From Gemmatimonadaceae bacterium (lineage in GTDB: Bacteria > Gemmatimonadota > Gemmatimonadetes > Gemmatimonadales > Gemmatimonadaceae), in NCBI GenBank assembly GCA_030835125.1, contig JAUQWM010000015.1, forward strand, positions 62,001 through 126,000: a stretch of 64,000 bases of DNA. The letters run 5' to 3'. Position numbers and translations under genes: made by a program. This document shows, in pieces, positions 54,726 to 64,000 of the stretch. The notes beneath the pieces are model-generated. The model worked only from the letters and a program-made list of their open reading frames with translations. It did not search any database and was not told the origin of the DNA. Numbering within the stretch: the stretch's first letter is position 1; every line of letters starts with the position of its first letter.

Positions 54726-55025
54726 ATGACCGATGAGACGTACGGCGAGGATCGCGCCCGCCGCCTGGAGGCCATGTTGCGGGAGCTTGCGGGGCGGATC
54801 CGCGACCTGGACGAGGGCGGTAAGCTGCTCGCAGACCCCGGTGAGTTGCTCCGGTTGCTTGGCGATATCCGGAGCGAGCTGTTCACGTACGAAGTGCGTG
54901 CCACGTTCGACACGCCCGAGATCGCGGAGCACCGGCGGATCGTGGCGGAATCCCAATCCACCGAGACCAGCGAATGGCAAAAGACAGAATGGCAGCCGGA
55001 CGAGGACGAGCCGGAAGCGAAGTGA
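54726..55025 (+). CDS. small helical hypothetical protein in the disulfide operon
   Basis: The 99-residue protein is almost all charged helix (DRARRLEAMLRELAGRIRDLDEGGKLLADPGELLRLLGDIRSELFTYEVR) with an acidic Ser, Gln and Glu tail. It has no cysteine or signal. It overlaps the DsbA-like gene by GTGA, so it is part of the same translation unit, perhaps a dimerising partner. No family recognised. Confidence 0.7.
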   Translation: MTDETYGEDRARRLEAMLRELAGRIRDLDEGGKLLADPGELLRLLGDIRSELFTYEVRATFDTPEIAEHRRIVAESQSTETSEWQKTEWQPDEDEPEAK

Positions 55026-55810
55026 AGCCAGGCGGGAAGGGCCCGAATGCGCCGAAGCGCGTCGACGTGCGAGGCTCCAGCCGCGGACCGTTCTACGCGC
55101 TGCTCGGGGTCATCGCCGCCGCGGCGGTAGCCTTCATCGGGTACCAGGCGATGCAGTCCAAGTCGTCCGGCATCATCACCATCGACCCGAACATGACGTT
55201 GCCGGAAGCGGCTGGGTACCTTGCCGGCAACCCCGCGGCCCCGGTGCAGATCCTGGAATTCGCGGACTTCGAGTGCCCGGCCTGCGGGTCTTTTGCGACG
55301 CTCACCGAGCCGGACATGCGCAAGCGCCTCATCGAGACCGGCCAGGCGAGCTTCCGGTTCATGGATTACCCGCTGCCCATCCACGCCAACACGTGGGATG
55401 CGCATTTCGCCGCCGCCTGTGCCAACGAACAGGGGAAGTTCTGGGAGATGCACGACCAGATCTTCGCCACGCAGGACCAGTGGAACAGCGAGACCACGAA
55501 TCGCCCGAAGGCGATCTTCAGCCGGCTGGCCCGCGAGCTGGCCCTGAACGAGTCGCAGTGGGAGGAGTGCTATGACTCGCAGAAGTACAAGCTGAACATC
55601 GCGGCCAACCAGCGTGAGGGCGACCGACGGATGGTGTCGTCCACCCCGACGTTCGTGATCGGCGACAAGGTCATCCGTGGCGCCCTTGGTTTCGACCAGC
55701 TCAAGGCCTACGTGGATTCGGCGGCGGCGAAGGCGCCGGCCGCCCCGGCACCGGTGCCGTCCGGCGACACTGCCCTGACGAAGGGTGTACCGGCCCGGAA
55801 GTCGAAGTGA
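55022..55810 (+). CDS. DsbA-like thioredoxin-fold protein, membrane-anchored
   Basis: The 262-residue protein starts at the GTG in the GTGA overlap. One membrane segment (FYALLGVIAAAAVAFIGYQAM) anchors it. The periplasmic DsbA-like domain has the active-site CPAC (C85-C88) in FADFECPACGSF and the cis-Pro motif SSTPTFVIG. DsbA-like proteins of this thioredoxin_4 type introduce disulfides. It is followed by a VKOR homologue after 28 bases, which would reoxidise it. Confidence 0.93.
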   Translation: MKPGGKGPNAPKRVDVRGSSRGPFYALLGVIAAAAVAFIGYQAMQSKSSGIITIDPNMTLPEAAGYLAGNPAAPVQILEFADFECPACGSFATLTEPDMRKRLIETGQASFRFMDYPLPIHANTWDAHFAAACANEQGKFWEMHDQIFATQDQWNSETTNRPKAIFSRLARELALNESQWEECYDSQKYKLNIAANQREGDRRMVSSTPTFVIGDKVIRGALGFDQLKAYVDSAAAKAPAAPAPVPSGDTALTKGVPARKSK

Positions 55811-55838
55811 GGCCCACGACTCTCATTCGACGCGCGGC

Positions 55839-56264
55839 ATGACGAAGCGGATGATCATTGCGGCCCTCGCCCTGGCGGGCGTGGGGCTTGCGACCTATCT
55901 GGCGATGTACAAGCTCGGGATGATCGGCGAGCTCGCGTGCTCGGTCGGCCAGTGCGAGACGGTGAACCTGAGCAAGTGGGCGACCTTCGCCGGACTCCCG
56001 GTCGCGGTGTGGGGCGTCGGGTTCTACATCCTGCTGTTCGCGGTTGCCCTCCTCGGGACGACGGAGCGGTTCGTGGACGCAACCTGGGTGAGCCACGCCC
56101 TGCTTGGACTGACAGCGTGGGGCGTGGTCTTTTCAGGCTGGCTGACGTACCTCGAGCTGTACGTGATCCACGCCATCTGCATGTTCTGTGTGGCGAGCGC
56201 GGTGCTGGTGGCGGTGACGTTCCTGGTCAGCGTCTCGGAGTGGAGGGGGCGGCCGGGGGGATGA
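55839..56264 (+). CDS. vitamin K epoxide reductase (VKOR) family protein
   Basis: The 141-residue membrane protein has four membrane helices. The loop pair C34 and C39 (CSVGQC) and the quinone-proximal CMFC (C114-C117) form the electron path from the thiol protein to a quinone. It plays the part of DsbB for the DsbA-like protein just upstream. The ATG at 55839 fits the first helix. Confidence 0.93.
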   Translation: MTKRMIIAALALAGVGLATYLAMYKLGMIGELACSVGQCETVNLSKWATFAGLPVAVWGVGFYILLFAVALLGTTERFVDATWVSHALLGLTAWGVVFSGWLTYLELYVIHAICMFCVASAVLVAVTFLVSVSEWRGRPGG

Positions 56265-56269
56265 TATCA

Positions 56270-56394
56270 TGCTGCGTGCTGATTCCTGCCTGCTGGAACT
56301 GCTGCTGCGGGCGGGGGCTGATAGCAGCACGCAGTTGTGGCTCCAGCCCCAGCCCGTAGCCGCAGCAGCAGCACGCAGCAATCAGCACGCAGCA
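56270..56394. repeat. TGCTGCGTGCTGATT inverted repeat at a convergent junction
   Basis: TGCTGCGTGCTGATT (56270-56284) is perfectly complementary to AATCAGCACGCAGCA (56380-56394). Between them, further copies of GCTGCTGCGGG and CAGCAGCAGCACGCAG make the hairpin longer and more complex. It fills the gap between the VKOR and acetyl-CoA synthetase stop codons. Confidence 0.88.
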
Positions 56395-56406
56395 ACCAGC
56401 AGTCCG

Positions 56407-58371
<1,965 letters not shown>

Positions 58372-58385
58372 GAAGGCAAGATGCA

Positions 58386-58425
58386 GGTGGGAGGTGCGAG
58401 ACGGGAGATGGGCGATGGGAGCGGG
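58386..58425. repeat. GGGAGATGGG purine-rich tract
   Basis: GGTGGGAGGTGCGAGACGGG and GAGATGGGCGATGGGAGCGGG run in tandem just upstream of acs. It belongs to the GGGAGA(T/C)GG group seen at 15.1, 53.6 and 60.1 kb. No second arm is evident. Confidence 0.55.
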
Positions 58426-58499
58426 ATTCCGCGGACCCGGCCGCCTTGCCCGACCGCGGGTCCCCGTACCTAATTCCGGCATCCCAATCCAGAGTGCCG

Positions 58500-58781
58500 A
58501 TGGTGGCCGTCTTTGGTGTCCTGATCGTCGCGGTCCTGGTGTTCGCGATGTGGAGGAGCACCGTGGAACTGACGCGAATGTCGCAGCGCTCCGCCGGCGG
58601 GCGGGCCGGCTCGATCGACCAGGACCTCGTCGAGGCGCGGCTCGGGCGGATCGAGGAAGCCATTGACGCGATGGCCCTCCAGATCGAACGGCTGACCGAC
58701 CAGCAGCGCACCTTGCTGGGCGGCGCGCCGGAAGCGCTTCAGGAGCAGGTCGACCAGATCCGAACCGAGCGACCCCGTTGA
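58500..58781 (+). CDS. small membrane-anchored coiled-coil protein
   Basis: The 93-residue protein has an N-terminal membrane helix ([17 protein letters not shown]) and then a cytoplasmic or periplasmic coiled coil ([32 protein letters not shown]). No family recognised. The ATG at 58500 is preferred. Its stop overlaps the TTG start of the pyrophosphatase (TTGA), so the two are coupled. Confidence 0.7.
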   Translation: MVAVFGVLIVAVLVFAMWRSTVELTRMSQRSAGGRAGSIDQDLVEARLGRIEEAIDAMALQIERLTDQQRTLLGGAPEALQEQVDQIRTERPR

Positions 58782-59320
58782 TCCATCCCTGGCGCGACCT
58801 GCCGCCCGGCCCGCACCCGCCGGACGAGATCACCGCGATCATCGAGATCCCGCAAGGGAGCCGGAACAAGTACGAGCTCGACAAGACGACGGGGTACTTC
58901 CGCCTGGACCGCGTGCTCTACTCGGCCGTGCACTATCCCGGCGATTACGGGTTCATCCCGCGGACCCTGCACGAGGACAACGACCCGCTGGACGTGCTGG
59001 TCCGGATCAACGAACCGACGTTCCCGGGCTGCCAGATCAGCGTGCGCCCGATCGGTGTGCTGCGGCTCCTCGACCGCGGCGAGCCTGACGACAAGGTGCT
59101 CGCCGTCCCCAGCAGCGACCCGCATCACGAGGAGTACTTCGACATCGCCGACCTTCCGCAGCACTACCTGAACGAGGTCGAGCACTTCTTCCAGATCTAC
59201 AAGGACCTGGAAGGGAAGCGGATGCAGATCGTGGGCTGGGAGAAAAGCGAGGTCGCGATGCGCGTCGTGATGGAATCGATCGAGCGGTACGCGGTGAAGT
59301 ACCTGCGCGAAGGACCGTGA
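58778..59320 (+). CDS. ppa: inorganic pyrophosphatase
   Basis: This 180-residue soluble family I enzyme hydrolyses pyrophosphate. It shows [39 protein letters not shown] with the metal-binding aspartates, and [12 protein letters not shown]. The TTG start is set by a TTGA overlap with the upstream gene and the absence of any later start before the conserved N terminus. It is convergent with the aquaporin gene. Confidence 0.95.
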   Translation: MIHPWRDLPPGPHPPDEITAIIEIPQGSRNKYELDKTTGYFRLDRVLYSAVHYPGDYGFIPRTLHEDNDPLDVLVRINEPTFPGCQISVRPIGVLRLLDRGEPDDKVLAVPSSDPHHEEYFDIADLPQHYLNEVEHFFQIYKDLEGKRMQIVGWEKSEVAMRVVMESIERYAVKYLREGP

Positions 59321-59422
59321 GATTGCAGAGTGCAGATTGCAGATTGTTGAGTGCAGAGTGGGGCTGAAGAAGACTCCGCAGGCCAATCAGCACTCTGCAC
59401 TCTGTACTCTGCAATCTGCAAT
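59321..59422. repeat. TGCAGAG/TGCAGATT tandem and inverted repeat at a convergent junction
   Basis: GATTGCAGAGTGCAGATTGC leads an array from 59321 to 59360, and the complementary array CACTCTGCACTCTGTACTCT leads the right arm from 59391 to 59422. About 30 bases lie between them. The unit is the same TGCAGAG as at 27.3 kb, mixed with TGCAGATT. Confidence 0.9.
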
Positions 59423-60091
59423 TCACCGCTTTCGGGTGAGGATCCCGAACTCCCAGATCAGCGCGGCGGCAATGGCGCCGAGGATCGGGCCGACCCAGAA
59501 GATCGCCTGGCCCGCGAAGACGCCCGAGGCGATCGCCGGGCCGAATGACCGTGCGGGGTTCATCGACCCGCCGGTCAGGGGCCCGATCGCGAGGATACCG
59601 GCCCCGATCGTGAGGCCGATGGCGAGCCCGCCGATCTTCGGCGCTTCGCTGTTCACCGCCGTGCCGTAAATCACGAACATCAGGAAGAAGGTCGCGATGA
59701 ACTCGAGGCCGAGCGCCTGGACGCCGCTGATGTCCAGGGCGATGGCCTGGCCGCCACCCTGCGCGGCCGCGAAGATCGCCGTCGGCATCAACGCCTTGAG
59801 CATGTACGCTGCCGCGACCGCGCCCAGGAGCTGTGCGACGATGTGGACGCCGGCAATGGTCGGGGTGATGCGTCGCGCCACGAGGAGCGCGGTCGTCACC
59901 GCGGGGTTGAGGTGCCCCCCGGACACGTTCATGGTGGCCGAGACCATGAGCGCGAGGATCAGGCCGTGCGCGAGGGCGACCTGAAGCAGGCCGGCGGTGT
60001 TGCCGGTGTGCTGGGCCATCATGATCGCGCCGCCGCCGATGAACACCAGCGCGAACGTGCCGACGAACTCGGCGAGGAAGTTCCGTTGCAT
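59423..60091 (-). CDS. aquaporin (MIP family)
   Basis: The 222-residue protein has six membrane helices and the two NPA motifs GGHLNPAVT and GGSMNPARSF. The first helix opens FLAEFVGTFALVFIGGGAIMM. The Arg after the second NPA is present, as in water-selective pores of the AqpZ type, but the other filter positions were not assigned. It starts at the ATG at 60091. Confidence 0.93.
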   Translation of the reverse strand: MQRNFLAEFVGTFALVFIGGGAIMMAQHTGNTAGLLQVALAHGLILALMVSATMNVSGGHLNPAVTTALLVARRITPTIAGVHIVAQLLGAVAAAYMLKALMPTAIFAAAQGGGQAIALDISGVQALGLEFIATFFLMFVIYGTAVNSEAPKIGGLAIGLTIGAGILAIGPLTGGSMNPARSFGPAIASGVFAGQAIFWVGPILGAIAAALIWEFGILTRKR

Positions 60092-60093
60092 GC

Positions 60094-60120
60094 GAGACGG
60101 GGATGGGAGACGGGACGGAG
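60094..60120. repeat. GGGAGACGGG purine-rich tract
   Basis: GAGACGGGGATGGGAGACGG and four more like bases fill the leader of the aquaporin gene. It is a member of the GGGAGA(T/C)GG group. Confidence 0.5.
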
Positions 60121-60134
60121 AGCCGCGAAGGTAG

Positions 60135-60175
60135 CCGGCCCGCCCCCTCCCCGCCAGCCGCGATCCGCGGGCCGG
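60135..60175 (-). terminator. hairpin past the ketosynthase gene
   Basis: CCGGCCCGC (60135-60143) pairs with GCGGGCCGG (60167-60175) around a 23-base loop, directly after the stop of the ketosynthase gene. It may end the biosynthetic operon. Confidence 0.45.
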
Positions 60176-60177
60176 GC

Positions 60178-61413
60178 CTAGGCCCTTCGCATCACCAGGG
60201 ACGCGTTGATCCCGCCGAACCCGAACGAGTTGGACAGGATCGTTTCCGGGTCCGCCTCCCGCCCGCTGCCCGCCACGTAATCGAGGTCGCAGGCCGGGTC
60301 CGGGGACGACAGGTTGACCGTGGGAGGCAACCAGCGCCGGTCGAGGGCCAGCGCGCAGATGGCCGCCTCGATCGCGCCCGAGGCGCCTAACGCATGGCCG
60401 TAATAGCCCTTGGTCCCGCTGACGGGCATCCGGTACGCCTGCTCCCCGAACACCAGCTTCATCGCCAGCGTCTCGGTCGGGTCGTTCAGCGGCGTGGAAC
60501 TGCCGTGCGCGTTCACGTAGCCGACCTCGCCTGGCGCCACCTGTGCGTCCGCGAGGGCGAGCCGCATCGCCCGCGCCGCCTGCGACCCATCGGGCCGCGG
60601 CGCGGTCATGTGGTGCCCGTCGTTCGTCATGCCGTAGCCCAGGACCTCGGCGTACACCGGCGCCCCCCGGGCGAGCGCGCGGCCGCGTTCCTCGAGGATG
60701 AGCACCGCGGCCCCCTCGCCCATCACGAACCCGTCGCGGTCGCGGTCGAACGGCCGCGACGCGGTCCCGGGATCGTCGTTCCGCGTGGACATCGCGCGGA
60801 TCAGGGCGAAAGCGCCGAAGCACAGCGTCGAGAGCGGCGCCTCGGAGCCGCCGCAGATCATGACGTCGGCGTAGCCGTCCCGGATCGCGCGAAACCCGTC
60901 GCCCACCGCGATCGTGCCCGACGCGCAGCTCATGCCGTTGGTCGAGTTGGGGCCGTACACGCCGAACTCGATGGCGACGTTGCAGGAGGCCGAGCCGCCG
61001 AACACCGCCAGCGCCAGCGTGGCGTCCACCGCGCGCAGGCCGCCGCCGATGAAGCGCCCGAGCTGCTCCTCGGCATACGCCACGCCGCCTAACGCGGACC
61101 CCATCATCGCGCCGACGCGCTCCCGGTCCTCCCGCTCCAGCACGAGGCCGGCATCGGCGACCGCCATCCGTGAGGCGACGACGGCGAATTGCGCGAACCG
61201 GTCGAGGCGCTTCGTCCGCCGTTCCTCGAGGTGGTCGGACGGGACGAAGTCGCGCACCTCCGCCGCCACCTGCGACCGGAAGATGGACGGGTCGAAGCGC
61301 GTCACCGGACCCACGGCAGATCGCTCGGCGCGCAATCCGCTCCAGAGCCCGTCACGGCCGAGGCCGATCGGGGTGACGGCACCTATGCCGGTAACGACCA
61401 CACGTCTCGTCAT
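60178..61413 (-). CDS. fabF: beta-ketoacyl-ACP synthase II-type ketosynthase
   Basis: This 411-residue KAS enzyme condenses malonyl-ACP with an acyl chain. The Cys-His-His triad is visible: GMSCASGT, NAHGSSTPLNDPTE and GTKGYYGHALGASGA. The N terminus RRVVVTGIGAVTPIGLG and the end SNSFGFGGINASLV are typical. It overlaps the SRPBCC gene by ATGA and is last of five same-strand genes that look like a specialised pathway, so it may not be the housekeeping FabF. Confidence 0.93.
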   Translation of the reverse strand: MTRRVVVTGIGAVTPIGLGRDGLWSGLRAERSAVGPVTRFDPSIFRSQVAAEVRDFVPSDHLEERRTKRLDRFAQFAVVASRMAVADAGLVLEREDRERVGAMMGSALGGVAYAEEQLGRFIGGGLRAVDATLALAVFGGSASCNVAIEFGVYGPNSTNGMSCASGTIAVGDGFRAIRDGYADVMICGGSEAPLSTLCFGAFALIRAMSTRNDDPGTASRPFDRDRDGFVMGEGAAVLILEERGRALARGAPVYAEVLGYGMTNDGHHMTAPRPDGSQAARAMRLALADAQVAPGEVGYVNAHGSSTPLNDPTETLAMKLVFGEQAYRMPVSGTKGYYGHALGASGAIEAAICALALDRRWLPPTVNLSSPDPACDLDYVAGSGREADPETILSNSFGFGGINASLVMRRA

Positions 61414-62021
61414 CGTGCCTCGTAGCTCTGGGTGGGACGGCCTTCCCGTGGCCCGTCGCGCGGGGCCTGCGGCCGTTCGGCCTCGCGCGCCAGTCCGGCG
61501 AGGGTGCGACTGGCGATGCCATGCACGAACACGGGACCGATGACCAGCGTGGCAGCCGGTACACCGATCAACGGCCAACGGGGCCCATCCCAGACATGCA
61601 GCAGCCTGACGTGCGTGCCGCCCTCGACCGGAGTGAAGCTCCATTCGACGTCCATCGCCGTCGTGACACCACCGACGTGCCGGAACCTGACCGACGGCGC
61701 GGACTCATCGACCCGCATCTCGGACAGCCACCACGTCGGCCAGTTGACGAGGCCGAAGGGCCGGTTGGCCGACATCTCCACCAGGCCTCCGGCGCCAGGG
61801 TCGCGTCGCCGGAAGCGGACGTACCGGTAGTGGGAGAGCAGCGCTGGCCAGTACTCCACGTCGCGGACCAGCGGGAAGATGACATCGACGGGAGCGCGCA
61901 CGATGCGCTCGTCGAGCGTTTCCATCGCCCGGCCCGCCGGCAGGGGACCCCATGGCTGGTTGCTGGTCACGAGTCGGGGGTTGGATGGTCCGTTGCCAGG
62001 CAGCGGGCCGTGGTCACTCAT
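61410..62021 (-). CDS. SRPBCC (START-like) domain protein
   Basis: The 203-residue protein has a START-like ligand-binding fold: ERIVRAPVDVIFPLVRDVEYWPALLSHYRYVRF, SAPSVRFRHVGG and DVEWSFTPVEGGTHVRLLH. The first 32 residues are Pro and Gly-rich; a Met at residue 33 is an alternative start. Such proteins can be polyketide cyclases or lipid binders. It overlaps the methyltransferase gene by eight bases and the ketosynthase by four. Confidence 0.8.
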   Translation of the reverse strand: MSDHGPLPGNGPSNPRLVTSNQPWGPLPAGRAMETLDERIVRAPVDVIFPLVRDVEYWPALLSHYRYVRFRRRDPGAGGLVEMSANRPFGLVNWPTWWLSEMRVDESAPSVRFRHVGGVTTAMDVEWSFTPVEGGTHVRLLHVWDGPRWPLIGVPAATLVIGPVFVHGIASRTLAGLAREAERPQAPRDGPREGRPTQSYEAR

Positions 62022-62715
62022 CCGGCCCCGTCACGTTCCAGCTCGCGGTCAGGCGCCATCCCGCGCGACGATGCACCGCGGGATCCACGCCGACCGCCTC
62101 CCGCACCAGGGACCTGAGTTCGGATGGCTCGAAGCCCCGGAGGATGGACACGACGCCGTCGTGGCGGCTGACGCGATGAAAACCCAGGGGAAAGGATACC
62201 AGCCAGAGGCCCGCGACGGCCAGCCAACTGCGCCTCAGGTCGGCAATGATCACGCGTCGCCTTGCCACCCGGTGCAGCTCGCGAATCACGCCAAGGGCAT
62301 CCTCTCGCGCAAAGTGGTGGAGCAACTGTGAGGCGATCACGACATCGAACGCACCGGCGGTGAAGGGAAGGGACCGCGCATCACCACAAACGGCGGCGAT
62401 GGCCCACGGTCGCGTCATCCTCACGAGCTCGGGCCGGCCGTCGAGGCCGAAGATTTCAAGGACGACACCGCGTGACTGCGCATACCGGGAAAGACGTTCC
62501 GGGATGTCTCCCGTTCCCGTCCCGACATCGAGCAGCGTCTGGGAGGCGACGGCGGAGGAGAGCACCTGCCGCATCTCGGCGACGACGGCGCTGGTGCCGC
62601 CAAACAGGCGGTTCGCCAGCGCGATGTCGCGATGCGATCGGCGCTGCAGCGTGGCGTCGCGCTCCTCATCGAGCCACTCGACACCGCGGCGACGCGCCGG
62701 CGTGAGCAGCGCCAC
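62014..62715 (-). CDS. class I SAM-dependent methyltransferase
   Basis: The 233-residue methyltransferase shows motif I LLDVGTGTGDIPERL, CGDARSLPFTAGAFDVVIASQLLHHF (motifs II-III) and a long C-terminal helical part with VRRRVIIADL. It resembles the UbiE-like enzymes and the small-molecule methyltransferases that lie beside type III polyketide synthases. A role in C- or O-methylation of a quinone or resorcinol is an inference. The flavin reductase gene is 3 bases away. Confidence 0.85.
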   Translation of the reverse strand: MALLTPARRRGVEWLDEERDATLQRRSHRDIALANRLFGGTSAVVAEMRQVLSSAVASQTLLDVGTGTGDIPERLSRYAQSRGVVLEIFGLDGRPELVRMTRPWAIAAVCGDARSLPFTAGAFDVVIASQLLHHFAREDALGVIRELHRVARRRVIIADLRRSWLAVAGLWLVSFPLGFHRVSRHDGVVSILRGFEPSELRSLVREAVGVDPAVHRRAGWRLTASWNVTGPDE

Positions 62716-62718
62716 CGT

Positions 62719-63195
62719 TCAGCGCTCCAGTTCGGCGTAGCCGCCGCGGTAGTACAGGAGGGGGCGCAGGTCGTTGGTGGTGGCGCCGTCGACGAGGGCG
62801 ATGAAGATCGTGTGATCACCGCCGTCGTGATGCCGCTCGATGCGCCCCTCGATCCAGGCGAGCACATCCTCGAGGACGGCCACGCCGTGGGGATCGCGCT
62901 GGAATCCGATGCCCTCGAAGCGGCGCGACCCCTCGACCTCGGAGAAGCGCCGCGACAACGCCTCCTGCGACGCCGACAGGATGTTGAAGACCACGCGCTG
63001 TCCCGCGGGCAGGATGTCGTGCAGGTCCGCACTGCGATCCACGCAGGCCAGTACGAGCGGGGGCTCCAGGCTCAACGAGCAGAACGAACTCACCGTCATG
63101 CCGAGGTCCTGGTCGCCGACGCGCGTGGTCAGCACGGTCACACCCGAGGCGAAACGGCCAAGGACGGAGCGGAACGAATCTGGATCGAGTGGCAC
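62719..63195 (-). CDS. flavin reductase domain protein
   Basis: The 158-residue protein of the HpaC/FMN-reductase fold shows SFRSVLGRFASGVTVLTTRV, MTVSSFCSLSLEPPLVLACVD, LSRRFSEVEGSRRF and HTIFIALVDGAT. It would supply reduced flavin to a monooxygenase. The start is the GTG at 63195; the longer frame upstream overlaps the next gene. Its place next to an FAD oxidoreductase suggests a two-component hydroxylase. Confidence 0.88.
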   Translation of the reverse strand: MPLDPDSFRSVLGRFASGVTVLTTRVGDQDLGMTVSSFCSLSLEPPLVLACVDRSADLHDILPAGQRVVFNILSASQEALSRRFSEVEGSRRFEGIGFQRDPHGVAVLEDVLAWIEGRIERHHDGGDHTIFIALVDGATTNDLRPLLYYRGGYAELER

Positions 63196-63224
63196 GGCCG
63201 ATGGGTCCTGGGACGTGGGCGGTT

Positions 63225-64000
63225 TCAGCGCGCGACGGCCAGCGGTTTGTCGACCGGCGCCTTGCGGTTCCCGCGCGGGATGGCGCCGGCCAGCAGCCTG
63301 AGAATGTAGCGTGCCGAGAGCACTTCGCTCGTCGGCACGAAATCCCCGGTGACACCCACGAGCGTGTGGGCGAGTGCCGGCTGACGGGCGAGCGAGGCGG
63401 CTGCCAGGTTCATCAGGCGAGGTGAGGCAACGGCGGCACCAATCAATCGCTCGATGGCCCACTTTCCCGCAAACTCGTTCCGGCGACAGCGGTCGTAGGC
63501 CTGGAGCGCGACCAGGTGGGTCCCAAGGCTGGTGGCGCGGGCCGCTTCCCAGGCATAGGGCGTGAGAAGCTCGGCCCCGCGCATGGCCGCGTACATGCCT
63601 TCGCCCGTGAACGGGTCGAAGAAGTCCGCGGCATCACCCACGAGCGCAACGCCCGGTGCGCACGCGACTCTCGCCCTCCAGTTGAACGGGCCGACGGCGC
63701 GCACGGGAGAGGCGCGCCCGGAGCCGGCGAGTCGCGCCGCGATGGCCGGATGCAGCGCGATGGTCCGCTCGACGAACTCCGCGGACGCCCCGCGGATCTC
63801 GTCGCGCCTGCCGGCGGGAACGACGAGTGCCACGTTGGTCAGCCCGCCACCCACCGGCGCGATCCCCAGGTATCCACCGCGGAAGACGTGCATCTCCCCG
63901 ATCTCGCGCTCGTGCGACACGCCGGCGAAGTGCGTGACCAGGGCAAGACGCCGGGGCCAGCGGCCATGCGCCCCCAGGCCAGTGCGCCGGGCGACAATCG
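63225..64000 (-). CDS. FAD-dependent oxidoreductase (geranylgeranyl-reductase/halogenase-like), 5' end outside the window
   Basis: The 258 residues seen are the C-terminal part of a PHBH-fold flavoprotein. The FAD-binding GD motif is clear in ALVGDAADFFDPFTGEGMYAAMRG. THFAGVSHE, GEMHVFRGGYLGIAPVGGGLTNVALVVP and the helical ending are as in the oxidoreductases that sit beside type III polyketide synthases or make isoprenoid lipids. The frame is open to base 64000 and a start is not in the window. It heads the five-gene operon seen here. Confidence 0.85.
   Translation of the reverse strand, partial: IVARRTGLGAHGRWPRRLALVTHFAGVSHEREIGEMHVFRGGYLGIAPVGGGLTNVALVVPAGRRDEIRGASAEFVERTIALHPAIAARLAGSGRASPVRAVGPFNWRARVACAPGVALVGDAADFFDPFTGEGMYAAMRGAELLTPYAWEAARATSLGTHLVALQAYDRCRRNEFAGKWAIERLIGAAVASPRLMNLAAASLARQPALAHTLVGVTGDFVPTSEVLSARYILRLLAGAIPRGNRKAPVDKPLAVAR

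Overview
The window is high-GC bacterial chromosome with dense, short-spaced genes, many GTG and some TTG starts, and frequent ATGA, GTGA or TTGA stop/start overlaps. The gene content includes two secreted S9 (DPP IV-like) peptidases, a DUF1080 lipoprotein with a Tat-exported Gfo/Idh/MocA oxidoreductase, a sigma factor fused in one operon to a Hanks kinase, an AraC-type regulator of a soil-phylum style, an aconitase, and many small conserved unknowns. This fits Gemmatimonadota best and Acidobacteriota less well. No rRNA, tRNA, IS element, prophage or CRISPR array was found, so the phylum call is an inference from gene content only.

Layout. 0-10 kb: small stress and unknown proteins (DUF5946, DUF892, carbonic anhydrase, DUF1801), a sigma factor/Ser-Thr kinase pair, a Rieske oxygenase, a SIMPL protein, a LIC_10091-like exported protein and DUF1697. 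10-20 kb: an S9 peptidase divergent from a lipoprotein esterase/epimerase pair, two MacB/LolD-type ABC ATPases with a membrane-fusion adaptor but no permease, and a subtilase lipoprotein. 20-30 kb: the DUF1080/oxidoreductase pair, a regulator preceded by a structured leader, a beta-propeller protein, a second S9 peptidase, and the preQ0 operon queC-queE-queD. 30-39 kb: a chemoreceptor translationally coupled to a substrate-binding lipoprotein, an oligopeptide-binding lipoprotein, agmatine deiminase and N-carbamoylputrescine amidase (agmatine to putrescine), glycerate 2-kinase, and a peroxiredoxin whose peroxidatic position is an in-frame UGA followed by a SECIS-like stem-loop. 39-54 kb: aconitase with a coupled lipid kinase, polysaccharide deacetylase, M20 hydrolase, VOC protein, kynureninase-like enzyme, psuG, a TPR protein, a two-domain M16 peptidase, DUF2461, and a SpeD-like protein with Cys at the pyruvoyl site. 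54-64 kb: a DsbA-like/VKOR disulfide-forming operon, acetyl-CoA synthetase, pyrophosphatase, aquaporin, and a five-gene reverse-strand operon (ketosynthase, SRPBCC, methyltransferase, flavin reductase, FAD oxidoreductase) that runs off the right end and looks like part of a polyketide or quinone pathway.

Three sequence-level signals are not explained by the genes. The first is the likely selenocysteine codon. The second is a dispersed set of short tandem repeats (7-10 bp units) arranged as inverted repeats at nearly every convergent gene junction and at several other junctions, with the same unit recurring at distant loci. The third is strong over-representation of GCCTGACGAG and GCCTAACG. 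A possible translation-controlling leader RNA lies ahead of the AraC-type regulator.
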